Below are positions 26,531 to 36,100 of a stretch of 64,000 nt of DNA, in pieces. Each line of letters opens with the position of its first letter. Position 1 is the stretch's first letter. The notes under the pieces were generated by a model. The model was not told the origin of the DNA, did no database searches, and saw only the letters and a list, made by a program, of their open reading frames with translations. Both the position numbers and the translations under genes were made by a program. The stretch covers positions 310,001 through 374,000 of the forward strand of contig NC_021487.1 in the NCBI RefSeq assembly GCF_000427095.1, given 5' to 3'. The stretch is from Chthonomonas calidirosea T49. Its GTDB lineage: Bacteria > Armatimonadota > Chthonomonadetes > Chthonomonadales > Chthonomonadaceae.

Positions 26531-27710
26531 GGACTTGAGAGGTTTTCTGCGCTGTAGAAGTAGGCATTGGTTGCTTGAAGAAGGGATCAGACAGCGCCTT
26601 AAACAGGTTGAAATGGAGAAACGGCCTATCGTAAGCCATTTGGTGTGCTGTGGCGTTGGCCACCCAGAGGTCGCCTGTGGCCGGTTTGAAGACCACCGCG
26701 TGCAAACTACCGGTTTTCAGCTGGTGCATGATCTGCTCTGCGACCGGGACGGTAATGTGCCCATAGTCTTGAAGGAGCACATGACCAAGCTTGGCGTTCC
26801 AGTCGCTATGCATCCCCATTGACATATAGACCATGCCAGGCTTGGTAGGGAACGGCAGATCGGTCGAATTATACACGTAGCACTTATCGTGACTTGTTTG
26901 TAGGGCAGCCATCTGCCCTGTTTTACCCCACGAAAGGCAGTAGAGGATGGAGAGCGTTCGAGGGTAGTCGCGCACCTGATGGATCGCCTCTTGAAGCGTT
27001 GTACCGAACTGAACGGCATCGCGCATGACATAGGTAAGGGGGCGTCCATCGAAGTTATTCGTTTGTTTGTCCCAGTCGTCACCTATTTCAGACATGGCGA
27101 TGGTATCAGCATTCAGCGCGGTAACCACTCCGGCGAATCCCAGCCAACCGACACTTACAAAAGGCACTCCATGGTCTGGGGCGTAGACGATGAGGGCCGG
27201 ATACTTTTGAATACCAGCATCGGTGGTATAGTCGAGCGCTCGGATTTGGATAAGATCACCGTGTTCCGTTGCTTTCCCATCAGCAGCGAAGAAAGAGCAG
27301 CTCCATTGAGAGATGTCGGGTATGGCCGATAGTCGTTCGATATCTCTTAGAGGAACGCCAGAACCATCGGCTAGCCCCTTCAGCTCTTCCAGATAGTCGG
27401 GGCGTAGGTGCTTCGCATAGAGCTTCCAGATGGCATCTACACGAGAAGGAGAGCACCCCATCCCCAGCATCATCATCGGGGCCACCTGCTCTGCAAGATA
27501 GCGTACCTCTTTTGCGCAAAGTTTCCCGTGCGCATAGCCCATTTCATAGGGTGTACCCCTCAGGTAGAGCACGGTTAGGCGATTGTCTCCGGCTCCAATA
27601 GTAAAGCGTTTCCCATGTAAAGCCACATTTACACGGGGTTGTGCTGCATGCAGTGGGCAGATGCCAATGGTAAGCATCAGCAAGGCAAGAGCATAACGAA
27701 TGATGCGCAT
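26514..27710 (-). CDS. Secreted C45-family autoproteolytic acyltransferase/hydrolase
   Basis: 398 residues. A signal peptide spans about 1-22 ('YALALLMLTIGICPLHAA'). The Ntn-hydrolase pattern is present: 'GTPYEMGYAHGKLC', 'YLEELKGLADGSGVPLRDI', and a nucleophile-like Cys138 in 'QWSCSFFAADGKAT' followed by 'IQIRALDYTTDAG', as in penicillin acyltransferase and acid-ceramidase relatives. Such proteins self-cleave before the Cys. The acyl-amide substrate is unknown. AAAGGAG precedes the ATG. It converges with the upstream FAD oxidase gene. Confidence 0.85.
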   Translation of the reverse strand: MRIIRYALALLMLTIGICPLHAAQPRVNVALHGKRFTIGAGDNRLTVLYLRGTPYEMGYAHGKLCAKEVRYLAEQVAPMMMLGMGCSPSRVDAIWKLYAKHLRPDYLEELKGLADGSGVPLRDIERLSAIPDISQWSCSFFAADGKATEHGDLIQIRALDYTTDAGIQKYPALIVYAPDHGVPFVSVGWLGFAGVVTALNADTIAMSEIGDDWDKQTNNFDGRPLTYVMRDAVQFGTTLQEAIHQVRDYPRTLSILYCLSWGKTGQMAALQTSHDKCYVYNSTDLPFPTKPGMVYMSMGMHSDWNAKLGHVLLQDYGHITVPVAEQIMHQLKTGSLHAVVFKPATGDLWVANATAHQMAYDRPFLHFNLFKALSDPFFKQPMPTSTAQKTSQVPINAR

Positions 27711-27785
27711 AGCCAGACTCCTTTTTGTAGCTTAAAAATACTAATTCGCCATTTTTTTCCGTGATTCCTGCAGGTTGCTATGCCG

Positions 27786-28958
27786 TTAGTCCAGACGGTG
27801 TGGGCGAGAGTTGAAGTGAGAGATGATCAGGAATTCAAGGACGTTCTCTTGGTTCAGCATGCCGATGAGCTTCGGCGAGTCGGTGGGCGTTTGAGGTGGC
27901 TCCATAACAAGAATGGGTTTATTGGGTGTGAACGCCTGAAGTACCTGTTCGAGATCGGTATTGGGATAGACGTAGGTAAAGTCACGTTGCATGACACCGG
28001 CGACGTAGGCATCGGGTCCCTCCTGTGCTAGGCCACGCAGCAGGTCGGCACGTGTCAACACCCCTTGTACCTCCTCACCGAAGACAACAGGAAAATCGTG
28101 TTGGCTGCCCGAGAGCAGTTTTTCGGCAGCAGTGCGCAGCGTGTCGCCAACGCTCAGGGTATGAAAATCGCGCAGCATGGCTTCACGTACGGTGTGACCC
28201 GTGGCCAGCAGATGCGTCTGGTAGGCGTTCGCCTCCTGGCCGGCAGCCACAAAGACAAAAACGGCGATGAGAAGAAGAAGCGGATTGAGGGTGAAGAGGG
28301 ACCAAAGTCCCAAAAGCAGCGCCAGCCCCTGGCCGATGCTGGCGGCGATTCGAGTAGCCACCAACACATCCAGATATTTTGCAAGAAACGAGCGCAGAAC
28401 ACGTCCCCCATCCATCGGAAATGCGGGCAGCATGTTGAAGGCGAAGAGAGCGATATTAGACCAAAAGAGATCGACTACGAGGCGTGGTAAGGGGGCAGGT
28501 ATTTGCGAGGGATCGAAGGGAACACCTGCTGCGGCGATCGCGATGCCAAGCAGAGCTGCAAGAACGACATTGACTGCAGGACCAGCCAGGGCAATCCAGA
28601 GCTCCGACTTCACATCCGGCAGGTTTTGTAGCCTTGCTACGCCCCCGATAGGATAAAGGACGATGTCGTAGGTTCGGATGCCGTAACGCCTGGCGGTAAG
28701 AGCATGACCGAGTTCATGGAGCACTACGCAAGCGAACAGCAGGATCACATAGATAACGCTGATCAGGCTATGACCCTGATTGCCTCCGATCCCTGTTGCG
28801 GCAACGAGGACGAGGAGCAGTAAGAAGGTGAAGTGAATGCGTATCGGGATACCCGCGATCACCGCTAAAAGAAAGGAGCCGGAATCGAACGGATTTTGGG
28901 GCCTTCGGAATGGCGACGCCGACTGATGTTCTGGTGGTTGTGGTGGGATGGGTGTCAT
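27786..28958 (-). CDS. Site-2 protease family (M50) membrane metalloprotease with CBS domains
   Basis: 390 residues with about six membrane segments. The zinc site is HELGH (residues 81-85 inside a membrane helix), with the third ligand in 'NMLPAFPMDGGRVLRS'. Two C-terminal CBS modules (from about 245) read '...VREAMLRDFHTLSVGDTLRTAA' and 'MQRDFTYVYPNTDLEQVLQAF'. This is the Rip3-like architecture, thought to cleave membrane-bound substrates in response to ligand binding by CBS domains. AAAGGAG lies upstream of the ATG. No anti-sigma factor substrate is adjacent. Confidence 0.93.
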   Translation of the reverse strand: MTPIPPQPPEHQSASPFRRPQNPFDSGSFLLAVIAGIPIRIHFTFLLLLVLVAATGIGGNQGHSLISVIYVILLFACVVLHELGHALTARRYGIRTYDIVLYPIGGVARLQNLPDVKSELWIALAGPAVNVVLAALLGIAIAAAGVPFDPSQIPAPLPRLVVDLFWSNIALFAFNMLPAFPMDGGRVLRSFLAKYLDVLVATRIAASIGQGLALLLGLWSLFTLNPLLLLIAVFVFVAAGQEANAYQTHLLATGHTVREAMLRDFHTLSVGDTLRTAAEKLLSGSQHDFPVVFGEEVQGVLTRADLLRGLAQEGPDAYVAGVMQRDFTYVYPNTDLEQVLQAFTPNKPILVMEPPQTPTDSPKLIGMLNQENVLEFLIISHFNSRPHRLD

Positions 28959-29238
28959 ACAAAACTCCTTTCCGCTTTCTTTTGATCTACGCAGAGATAC
29001 TCGATAGATACGCCTGTTATTATGACGAGGGGACAGATTCCCTATGCCCTATATACATACCTTATTCAGCTCAATTATCTTCCTTTTTAACAAAAAGGTG
29101 GTGCAGTGGTCAGAGAATGGTATTTTGAAGAAGATTTTGTGGCCGCTAAGGTTTTGCGCCTTTCTTGATGATGCTTAAGCTCGACCACGCACTCTTTGGA
29201 GAGATAGAAAACGGTGATGCTAATGCGAAAGGATGTGT

Positions 29239-31068
29239 TTAGGATTTTGCGCCGATAGGGGCTTTCTCTAAGCGACGGCGAAGGTTAGAGTCGAGGATGC
29301 GTTTTCGCATACGAACGGATTTCGGGGTGACTTCCACAAGCTCGTCCGGACCAATATATTCTAAAGCCTGATCGAGGCTTAGGATGGCAGGAGGAGTGAG
29401 TCGCACCGCGATCTCAGAAGTTGAAGAGCGGATGTTAGTGAGGTGCTTTGTCTTACACACATTCACTTCGAGATCGCTATCTCGCTGGTGTTTCCCGACG
29501 ATCATACCCGGATAGACCTCGGTTCCCGGCTCGATAAAGAGGATGCCTCTTTCTTCTGCATTGGAGAGGCCGAAGTGAGTCGCTGTACCCATTTCGGTGG
29601 CGAGGAGGGAGCCGCGACTAGCGCGACTAATGTCGCCGGCGTAAGGGTAATAGCCCGCGAACAGGCTATTGATGACAGCGGTACCTCGGGTGGCCGTGAG
29701 CAGTTCGTTGCGAAGGCCAAGCAGACCTCGTGTAGGCACGAGATAGATGAAATGAGCATTACCGCTCTCTTGCCACATGTTTTGCAATTCGCCCCGACGA
29801 CGCCCCATCTGCTCGATGACGATGCCTCGATAGGTTTCTGCAACCTCAATTTGTACCTGTTCATAGGGTTCAAGCTGCTGTCCATCGGCATCTTGATGAA
29901 AAATCACCTCCGGCTGAGAGACTTGGAACTCGAAGCCCTCACGCCGCATGGTTTCAATGAGGATGGCCAGGTGAAGCTCGCCTCGCCCGCTGACAAGGAA
30001 CACGTCTGGGCTTTCGGTCTCTTCCACTCTAAGGCTCACATTTGTTTCTAGCTCTCGGAAAAGACGTTCACGCAGTTTTCTGCTGGTAACGTGCTGCCCT
30101 TCTCTACCGGCAAGGGGGCTGGTGTTGACTCCAAAGCTCATGCGGAGGGTTGGCTCTTCGACTTGAATAGGTGGAATAGGTTGTGGGGTGTCACGCGAGG
30201 TTACGGTTTCACCAATAGCGACATCTTCGAGGCCGGAGAGAATCACGATCTCTCCGGCTTGAGCTTGAGCTCTCGGCACTTTTTTAAGCCCTTCAAAAAC
30301 GAATACGCTAACGACTTTTCCGGGTCGAAGCTGACCATCTCGACTAATGATGGCGATATTGTCGTTTGGATGGACGGTGCCGGCGAAGATTTTGCCCACC
30401 GCCAGGCGTCCGCGATAGTCGTCGTAAGTGAGATTAGATACGAGCATTTGGAAGGGGGCAGTGGGGTCACCTTGCGGGGCAGGAATGTGAGCAAGGATGG
30501 TTTCAAAGAGGGGTTGGAGATCACGACCAGGTTGGGAGAGATCGAGTGTAGCGGTGCCGGCCTTGGCACAGGTATAGACGATAGGAAAATCGAGTTGAGC
30601 GTCGTTAGCCCCTAGCTCCACGAGAAGGTCGAAGGTTTGGTCAACGACCCAGTCGGGTCTGGCATCTGGTCGGTCAATTTTATTGACCACGAGGATTACC
30701 TTATGCCCCATTGCAAGGGCTTTGGCAGTTACAAAGCGGGTTTGTGGCATGGGGCCATCTACTGCATCCACGAGGAGCAAAACACCATCTACCATGCTCA
30801 TCACACGCTCGACTTCCCCACCAAAGTCGGCGTGACCAGGAGTGTCCACAATGTTGATGAAGGTATCCCTGTAGAAGACGGAGGTGTTCTTGCTAACAAT
30901 GGTAATGCCGCGCTCTCTTTCCAAGTCGTTACTATCGAGGATGCGTTCCCCTAAATCTTGGTTTGCCCGGAAGACGTTTCCCTGACGCAGCAGTCCATCT
31001 ACAAGGGTCGTTTTGCCATGATCTACATGAGCGATGATAGCGATATTACGAACGGTATTCAGATACAT
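29239..31068 (-). CDS. typA: Ribosome-associated translational GTPase BipA/TypA
   Basis: 609 residues, standard length. GTPase motifs are G1 'AHVDHGKT', 'RGITI' and 'DTPGHADF', with 'NKIDRPDAR' for guanine specificity. EF-G-like domains III and V and the BipA-specific C-terminal domain follow ('[11 protein letters not shown]', '[16 protein letters not shown]'). It assists ribosome assembly and adaptation to cold or stress. It appears monocistronic, with a 280-base region downstream towards the site-2 protease start that shows no gene. Confidence 0.98.
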   Translation of the reverse strand: MYLNTVRNIAIIAHVDHGKTTLVDGLLRQGNVFRANQDLGERILDSNDLERERGITIVSKNTSVFYRDTFINIVDTPGHADFGGEVERVMSMVDGVLLLVDAVDGPMPQTRFVTAKALAMGHKVILVVNKIDRPDARPDWVVDQTFDLLVELGANDAQLDFPIVYTCAKAGTATLDLSQPGRDLQPLFETILAHIPAPQGDPTAPFQMLVSNLTYDDYRGRLAVGKIFAGTVHPNDNIAIISRDGQLRPGKVVSVFVFEGLKKVPRAQAQAGEIVILSGLEDVAIGETVTSRDTPQPIPPIQVEEPTLRMSFGVNTSPLAGREGQHVTSRKLRERLFRELETNVSLRVEETESPDVFLVSGRGELHLAILIETMRREGFEFQVSQPEVIFHQDADGQQLEPYEQVQIEVAETYRGIVIEQMGRRRGELQNMWQESGNAHFIYLVPTRGLLGLRNELLTATRGTAVINSLFAGYYPYAGDISRASRGSLLATEMGTATHFGLSNAEERGILFIEPGTEVYPGMIVGKHQRDSDLEVNVCKTKHLTNIRSSTSEIAVRLTPPAILSLDQALEYIGPDELVEVTPKSVRMRKRILDSNLRRRLEKAPIGAKS

Positions 31069-31260
31069 ATTGAAAATCTATCTAACTCTTGAATGATCAG
31101 AAATCAGCGTGCAAATTATGGACAGTTGACGCATTTTCAATAGAAAGAATACCCTATTTTGCTTCAAAAGCGAAGCGATGTCAAAAAAGAATGAGAGGAG
31201 GCAGGATTTTTGGACGTTTGAGCAGAAGAAACTACTCAGTAAGGCTGCAGGGAGGAGATA

Positions 31261-32385
31261 ATGAGAGATCCACGGTATGAGAAACTAGCCAAACTATTGG
31301 TGACCCACTCAATGAAAGTGAAGTCGGGAGATAAGGTGCTGATTGAGGCTTTCGATATTCCTGTGGACTTTACGGTCACGTTGATACGAGCCGTAGCGGA
31401 GGCAGGTGGTGAACCTCTCGTGAGCACCTATCATCAACAGGTTTTGAGAGCGCTTTTTCAGGTGGCTACGGAAGACCAGATGTGCACGATAGGCTCGGTA
31501 GAGCGCGCCCGTATGGAGGCGGTACAGTGCTATGTAGGGGTACGAGGGAGCCACAACATCACGGAGCTATCGGATGTACCATCGGAGAAGATGGCGCTTT
31601 ATGAGAAGTTTTGGTGGCATTATGTACATTCCGAGGTGCGTGTTCCCAAGACGCGTTGGGTCGTGCTTCGATGGCCTCATCCCAGTATGGCGCAGGCTGC
31701 CGGTATGAGCACAGAGGCTTTCGAGGATTTTTATTTCCGTGTCTGTACGGAAGTAGATTATGCAAAAATGGCGCAGGCAATGGAGCCGTTGCGAGAGCTG
31801 ATGGAAAGCACCGATAGGGTGCGAATTGTTGGGCCAGGCACCGAACTTACTTTTAGCATTCAGGGTATTCCTGCTGTGGGATGCGCCGGAGAGCGTAATA
31901 TACCGGATGGAGAGCTATTTACCTGCCCCGTGAGAGATTCGGTGGAGGGTACCATTCAGTTTAACTGTGAGACGCTCTACCGGGGAACGCTGTTTCAGAA
32001 CATTCGTCTTACCTTCAAGAGAGGGCGCATTGTGGAGGCAACGGCCCAGGCCGAGACTGAAAAGCTCAACGCCATTCTTGATACAGACGAGGGGGCGCGC
32101 TACATCGGCGAGTGGTCTCTAGCCTTCAATCCCTGGATTCTAAAGCCAATGAAGGACATTCTTTTTGATGAGAAGATCGCAGGCAGCTTTCATCTTACCC
32201 CTGGTCAGGCCTATGAAGAGGCGGATAACGGAAACCGATCGCAGATACATTGGGATATGGTCTGCATACAGCGGCCCGAATATGGAGGAGGCGAGATCTA
32301 CTTTGATGATAAACTTATACGTAAAGATGGGCTGTTCGTTTTAGAGGAGCTCGCAGGTCTAAACCCAGATAGGCTCGTTATGTAG
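31261..32385 (+). CDS. M29-family aminopeptidase
   Basis: 374 residues. Thermophilic aminopeptidase T-type features are 'GERNIPDGELFTCPV' (metal-binding Glu), the stretch 'SFHLTPGQAYEEADNGNRSQIHWDM' with its His and Asp ligands, and 'LDTDEGARYIGEWSLAFN'. Family members have broad N-terminal exopeptidase activity with cobalt or zinc and are cytoplasmic. Slightly shorter than the ~410-residue type enzymes. A GGGAGGAG site precedes the ATG. It reads divergently from typA. Confidence 0.93.
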   Translation: MRDPRYEKLAKLLVTHSMKVKSGDKVLIEAFDIPVDFTVTLIRAVAEAGGEPLVSTYHQQVLRALFQVATEDQMCTIGSVERARMEAVQCYVGVRGSHNITELSDVPSEKMALYEKFWWHYVHSEVRVPKTRWVVLRWPHPSMAQAAGMSTEAFEDFYFRVCTEVDYAKMAQAMEPLRELMESTDRVRIVGPGTELTFSIQGIPAVGCAGERNIPDGELFTCPVRDSVEGTIQFNCETLYRGTLFQNIRLTFKRGRIVEATAQAETEKLNAILDTDEGARYIGEWSLAFNPWILKPMKDILFDEKIAGSFHLTPGQAYEEADNGNRSQIHWDMVCIQRPEYGGGEIYFDDKLIRKDGLFVLEELAGLNPDRLVM

Positions 32386-32395
32386 CTGAGCGATC

Positions 32396-32423
32396 GTGCC
32401 TAGGAGCGCGCGCTCCTAGGCAC
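32396..32423. repeat. Perfect 28-base palindrome between convergent genes
   Basis: GTGCCTAGGAGCG and its reverse complement flank a central CG with no mismatch. It sits between the aminopeptidase stop (32385) and the clostripain-like gene stop (32437). As RNA it would fold into a 12-base-pair hairpin in either direction, but no T-run follows on either strand. Bidirectional termination is the simplest reading. Confidence 0.7.
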
Positions 32424-32436
32424 TTAACGCAAGGGA

Positions 32437-33885
32437 TCACTTTTGTTGATTTTGGAGGAACTGCGGCCAGTTTGGGGCATCTTGTGCGAGCGCCAGGCCG
32501 CTGTAGACAGGGTCATAACCTACTGCATAGTCTACCGAGCTTGGTTCTTGGGGCCCGGGTAGATAGATGGACATGCCGCTGGCTTTGGCCTCGTTGGAAG
32601 AGCCGTGTCCAAAGGCGAGGATAGCACCCGAAGGGCCGTATAGGGCGTTTTCAACGTTGTAGGCTGCCTGAGCGAGGTCGGAAGGAACCCCAGGTGAGGT
32701 GCGGACGAGGTCGGCAAAATCGTAGAGGTCTTTATATTCGGGGAATTCAAAGTATTGGGCGTTATAGCGCGCGTTGTAGATAAGATTGGCCTGGTCGTTT
32801 ACGTGCTGCAGCAGGCTGCCTCCGAAGGCGTTAATGGTCTGTGCCACATTGCCCATTTGTGAAAGGTCTACCATGGCTTGTGTGATGTCGGTATAGCTGG
32901 GGCTGGCGTAGGTGGAGAGGGTGTCTTGAATAAGAATATTGCCCATATCGCACGGATTGGTGCCACCACCGTTCTTAATGGCTTGTAACCAGGTATCATA
33001 GGGGTAACCAGTGCCCGGAGGGCTCTCTTCGCTCGCCACCATGACGCGCGCCACATTGCGGACTTGGTAGGCCACCTCCGCAGTGCATTGCAGCGAGGCG
33101 TCTATGATGAGATCGTCAATGGGACGAGGGGAGGCGGCAAGTGCCTGTGCAAGTTGCTGGGTTGTGATCTGATTGCCTGTATTTGCATCTTGAGAGACCG
33201 CCCGCGTGACGGCCTGACGCCCAGCGGAACGATTCAGCACCGGTAACGCGCCGGAGCCGTGATCCCAAATCACAACGGCGAGGTGGTCGGAGGGATAGTT
33301 TGTGGCACCCCATTGGATGAAGTTGGCAAGAACGTGCCAATCTCCCATATCCGAAGTGCCGTTGACATTGGTAGAAGGATCGGGAAGGCGCTCTTGAGGG
33401 TCTTCCAGAGAAGAGGTATCGCCGTTTTCTATGGCAGCCACGTCCGCCGCAGAGTGGTGCAGAATGTAGTAGCGGTGGGTTCCAACAAAAGAGGGGTTGC
33501 CACAGTTGTTGACAGAAGAGAAGTAGGGGCAGTTATTCGCCTGTTTCCATTGGATAACAATGTTGAGGTTTGTGCCATCGGAGCCGACAGAGGCCATCTG
33601 GCCCACATTCAGTAGGCTATCTGGTTGGAGATTGTTGGCGGCGTTGATGTAGACAAGTACTGTCCAACGCGCTCTTCCAGATTGGTGTGGATTCGGCTGG
33701 CAGGCCGCAGCCGTGGCCTGGCGAGAACTGGTGTAGGGACTGGTGCCAGGGGCCGGCAACCCAGAAGGAACGGGGCCTCCACCACCGCTGGAACTTCCTC
33801 CACCGCAACCAGAAAGCGAGGCACTGACTAGCCCTAAAACACCCACAAGCATGCTAAGACGAGAGAACTTGAAACGGATATTCAT
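32437..33885 (-). CDS. Clostripain-like (C11) lipoprotein with substituted catalytic Cys
   Basis: 482 residues. The lipoprotein signal ends at Cys27 ('ASLSGCGGG') and is followed by a Ser/Gly/Pro linker. The C11 peptidase fold is shown by 'WTVLVYINAANNL', the catalytic His209 in 'VVIWDHGSG', and 'DDLIIDASLQCTAEVAYQ'. In active C11 proteases the last motif has Cys after 'DA' (DACLM); here Ser264 occupies it and Cys267 comes three residues later. Activity is therefore uncertain: it may be a pseudoprotease, a Ser nucleophile or a shifted Cys. Located outside the membrane by its lipobox. Confidence 0.85.
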   Translation of the reverse strand: MNIRFKFSRLSMLVGVLGLVSASLSGCGGGSSSGGGGPVPSGLPAPGTSPYTSSRQATAAACQPNPHQSGRARWTVLVYINAANNLQPDSLLNVGQMASVGSDGTNLNIVIQWKQANNCPYFSSVNNCGNPSFVGTHRYYILHHSAADVAAIENGDTSSLEDPQERLPDPSTNVNGTSDMGDWHVLANFIQWGATNYPSDHLAVVIWDHGSGALPVLNRSAGRQAVTRAVSQDANTGNQITTQQLAQALAASPRPIDDLIIDASLQCTAEVAYQVRNVARVMVASEESPPGTGYPYDTWLQAIKNGGGTNPCDMGNILIQDTLSTYASPSYTDITQAMVDLSQMGNVAQTINAFGGSLLQHVNDQANLIYNARYNAQYFEFPEYKDLYDFADLVRTSPGVPSDLAQAAYNVENALYGPSGAILAFGHGSSNEAKASGMSIYLPGPQEPSSVDYAVGYDPVYSGLALAQDAPNWPQFLQNQQK

Positions 33886-33989
33886 TGTTCACTTTTTTCC
33901 TATTGCCTAAATTGTGATTCTTGGCCGCGCTATGAACAAGGGGGTGGGGGATACGAGTATTTTAACATAGATTTGACGATAACGTGACA

Positions 33990-34013
33990 GGTCGCTCTTA
34001 GCGAAGAGAGACC
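33990..34013. other. Hairpin in the gap between the ABC operon end and the clostripain-like gene
   Basis: Ten-base arms with one mismatch (33990-33999 and 34004-34013) enclose an AGCG loop. A T-run follows only in the plus direction (34022-34028), yet neighbouring genes are minus-strand, so its role is unclear. Confidence 0.35.
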
Positions 34014-34056
34014 GAAGGCACTTTTTTAGACTGGACTAGGACTAAAGAAGTTTTCT

Positions 34057-34965
34057 CTAATTTTCATCGAGGGTACGGCCTAAGGAGGCTGGGGGTACGA
34101 TGCGTCCAACCACACTAAGCAGAGCGGCCACCGTCATAAGATAGGGTAGGGTATCGAGAATATAGGGATTGCTCCAGTCCACACCAAGGAAAGTAAGATG
34201 GATATTACTGATTTGGAGTTGGGTTTGGAGGGCATAGAAGAAGCCAAAGAAGAGTGCACCGAGGGCAGCTCCGATGGGATTCCATTTGCCAAAGATCACT
34301 GCGGCAAGAGCCACATAGCCTTTTCCAGCCGACATGTCGGTGGAGAAACTGTGGGCATCTGCCATGGAGAGGTATGCACCACCAAGTGCACCTAGGACGC
34401 CTGAAAGTGTAACGGCAGCATAGCGAATGGGAATAGGCTTCATACCGCTAAGAATCGCGTTTTCAGGGTTTTCACCGGAGGCTCGTAGGCGCAATCCGAA
34501 GCGGGTGCGGTAGAGAAGCCCGAAGATGAAGAGGGGCAGCGGCACTGCTAGATAGAGGAAGGAGGCTCTTGATAGGCCTGTTACCATTACTCCATTTGGA
34601 TAGAGCGTGAGATAGGCATAGTGGGTTGCTCCTGCAGCAAGCAGATTGATGCCAAGGCCGCTTACCACGTGGTCCATCTTGGTATGCTGCGTGAAAAATG
34701 CATGCAAAAGACCGAGTAGGGCTCCAACGGCGACGACAAGGAGGATGCCTAGGAGGCTCGCAGCAAGAGCATGGAAGCCGTGATGCTCGGCGGCGGATTC
34801 GCCCCATATGCCTACAAAGGCACCGATGAGCATAAAGCCCTCAAGAGCGATATTAACGACACCAGAGCGTTCGGATAGCACACCGCCCATAGCGGCCAAG
34901 ATGAGTGGAACAGCACTATAGAGCGTTGCGACGAGAAGCGCCTGGAGGCTTGATAAGGAGGTCAT
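34057..34965 (-). CDS. ABC transporter permease, nucleoside/simple-sugar type (YufQ-like)
   Basis: 302 residues with about eight or nine hydrophobic segments. 'MGGVLSERSGVVNIALEGFMLIGAF' class residues open the BPD_transp_2 domain of importers for nucleosides and simple sugars. It overlaps the start of the upstream permease by four bases (ATGA), so the two are translationally coupled. With 34962-36098 it would form a heterodimeric channel. In Bacillus and Streptococcus this pairing imports purine nucleosides; the substrate here is inferred only. Confidence 0.9.
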   Translation of the reverse strand: MTSLSSLQALLVATLYSAVPLILAAMGGVLSERSGVVNIALEGFMLIGAFVGIWGESAAEHHGFHALAASLLGILLVVAVGALLGLLHAFFTQHTKMDHVVSGLGINLLAAGATHYAYLTLYPNGVMVTGLSRASFLYLAVPLPLFIFGLLYRTRFGLRLRASGENPENAILSGMKPIPIRYAAVTLSGVLGALGGAYLSMADAHSFSTDMSAGKGYVALAAVIFGKWNPIGAALGALFFGFFYALQTQLQISNIHLTFLGVDWSNPYILDTLPYLMTVAALLSVVGRIVPPASLGRTLDEN

Positions 34966-36098
34966 AGAGCTGTGGAATCCTGAACTGGCATCGTTTCGGA
35001 ATGAGTTAGCGTCTGCTTTCTTTTGCGTTGATAAAGCAAGAAGCGCATACCAACGAAAAGAATGATGATAGCCTGGATGATGCGGCCTAAAGAGTCAGGG
35101 ATATTTGTTTGGTCTTGCAGGTAGCCTGCCCCACCGGCAAGAGCGCCGAAAAAGAGGGCGCTATAAAACACGGAGGTACTATCAATGCCGGCCAGGAGAG
35201 CGACCGCAATACCATCGAACCCATAGGTGCCCGCTAGGTTCGGGAAGTAGCGATGTTGTGCCCCAAGTACCTGGATGGTACCTGCTAGGCCTGCCAGGGC
35301 GCCAGAGAGAGCCATGGTGATGACGATGGTATGCTTTACAGGAACCCCAGCGACGCGTGCGGCTTTTGCGTTTCGCCCTACCGCTCGAATTCGGAAGCCC
35401 AGCGCCGTGCGCTGGACAAGGAGGCCGAGCACGGGCACGGCAAGCAAGGCGAGGAAGAGCCCGGTAGAGAGGTTTGTATGCCTCACAAGAATCGGCAAGG
35501 TAGCACTTGGCGATACGGCGGCTGTTTGTGGAGCCTGATTGTGAGGGTCTTTGAGGCTATGCGTGATGAGGTAGTTCGCGATGTTGTCTGCCACGTAGTT
35601 GAGCATGATGGTAGAGACCACTTCGTTTACTTGGCGCCATGCTTTAAGAAGGCCGGCAAGCCCTCCCCAAACGGCACCGGCGAGCGTTCCGGTAAGCAGG
35701 GCAAGAGGGAGATGGAAAAACGAGGGCAGGGTAGGCCATGCGACGCCCACGGCGGCGGCAGTAACAGCACCCGCGATAAATTGGCCCTGACCGCCAATAT
35801 TAAAAAGGCCGGCTTGCAGACCTACGGCGACAGCTAGGCCGCAAAGCAGTAGGGGGATAAACTGGGTAAGGGTTTGGGCGAGCTGGAAGAGATCGAGATG
35901 AAAAGACCCTAACGGAACCTGTTGGCTTCCATGAGCAGGCCCGGCAATAATACCGGTTGCTCCGCTCCAGAGGGTACCGAACGCCATAGCGACGTTATAG
36001 CCGGACAGTCCGAGAAGCAAAGCGGCCAGGAGTAGAGCGGCTGCAACACTTATAAGAGAGCGAAGGAGTCCAGGACGTGAGATAACTGTTGGAACCAT
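34962..36098 (-). CDS. ABC transporter permease, nucleoside/simple-sugar type (YufP-like)
   Basis: 378 residues, multiple membrane segments. 'LQAGLFNIGGQGQFIAGAV' is the family signature, and 'NEVVSTIMLNYVADNIANYL' is the coupling-loop region found in nucleoside importers (YufP, RnsC). The hydrophilic C-terminal tail is short. It begins two bases after the ATPase stop and overlaps the second permease, an ordered ATPase-permease-permease operon. Confidence 0.9.
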   Translation of the reverse strand: MVPTVISRPGLLRSLISVAAALLLAALLLGLSGYNVAMAFGTLWSGATGIIAGPAHGSQQVPLGSFHLDLFQLAQTLTQFIPLLLCGLAVAVGLQAGLFNIGGQGQFIAGAVTAAAVGVAWPTLPSFFHLPLALLTGTLAGAVWGGLAGLLKAWRQVNEVVSTIMLNYVADNIANYLITHSLKDPHNQAPQTAAVSPSATLPILVRHTNLSTGLFLALLAVPVLGLLVQRTALGFRIRAVGRNAKAARVAGVPVKHTIVITMALSGALAGLAGTIQVLGAQHRYFPNLAGTYGFDGIAVALLAGIDSTSVFYSALFFGALAGGAGYLQDQTNIPDSLGRIIQAIIILFVGMRFLLYQRKRKQTLTHSETMPVQDSTAL

Positions 36099-36100
36099 AT

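Noticed and set aside
28959-29238. Possible tRNA or small gene in the 280-base gap between the site-2 protease gene and typA
   Set aside because: No cloverleaf can be built and the plus-strand frame has no ribosome site; I see only promoter-like AT-rich sequence.
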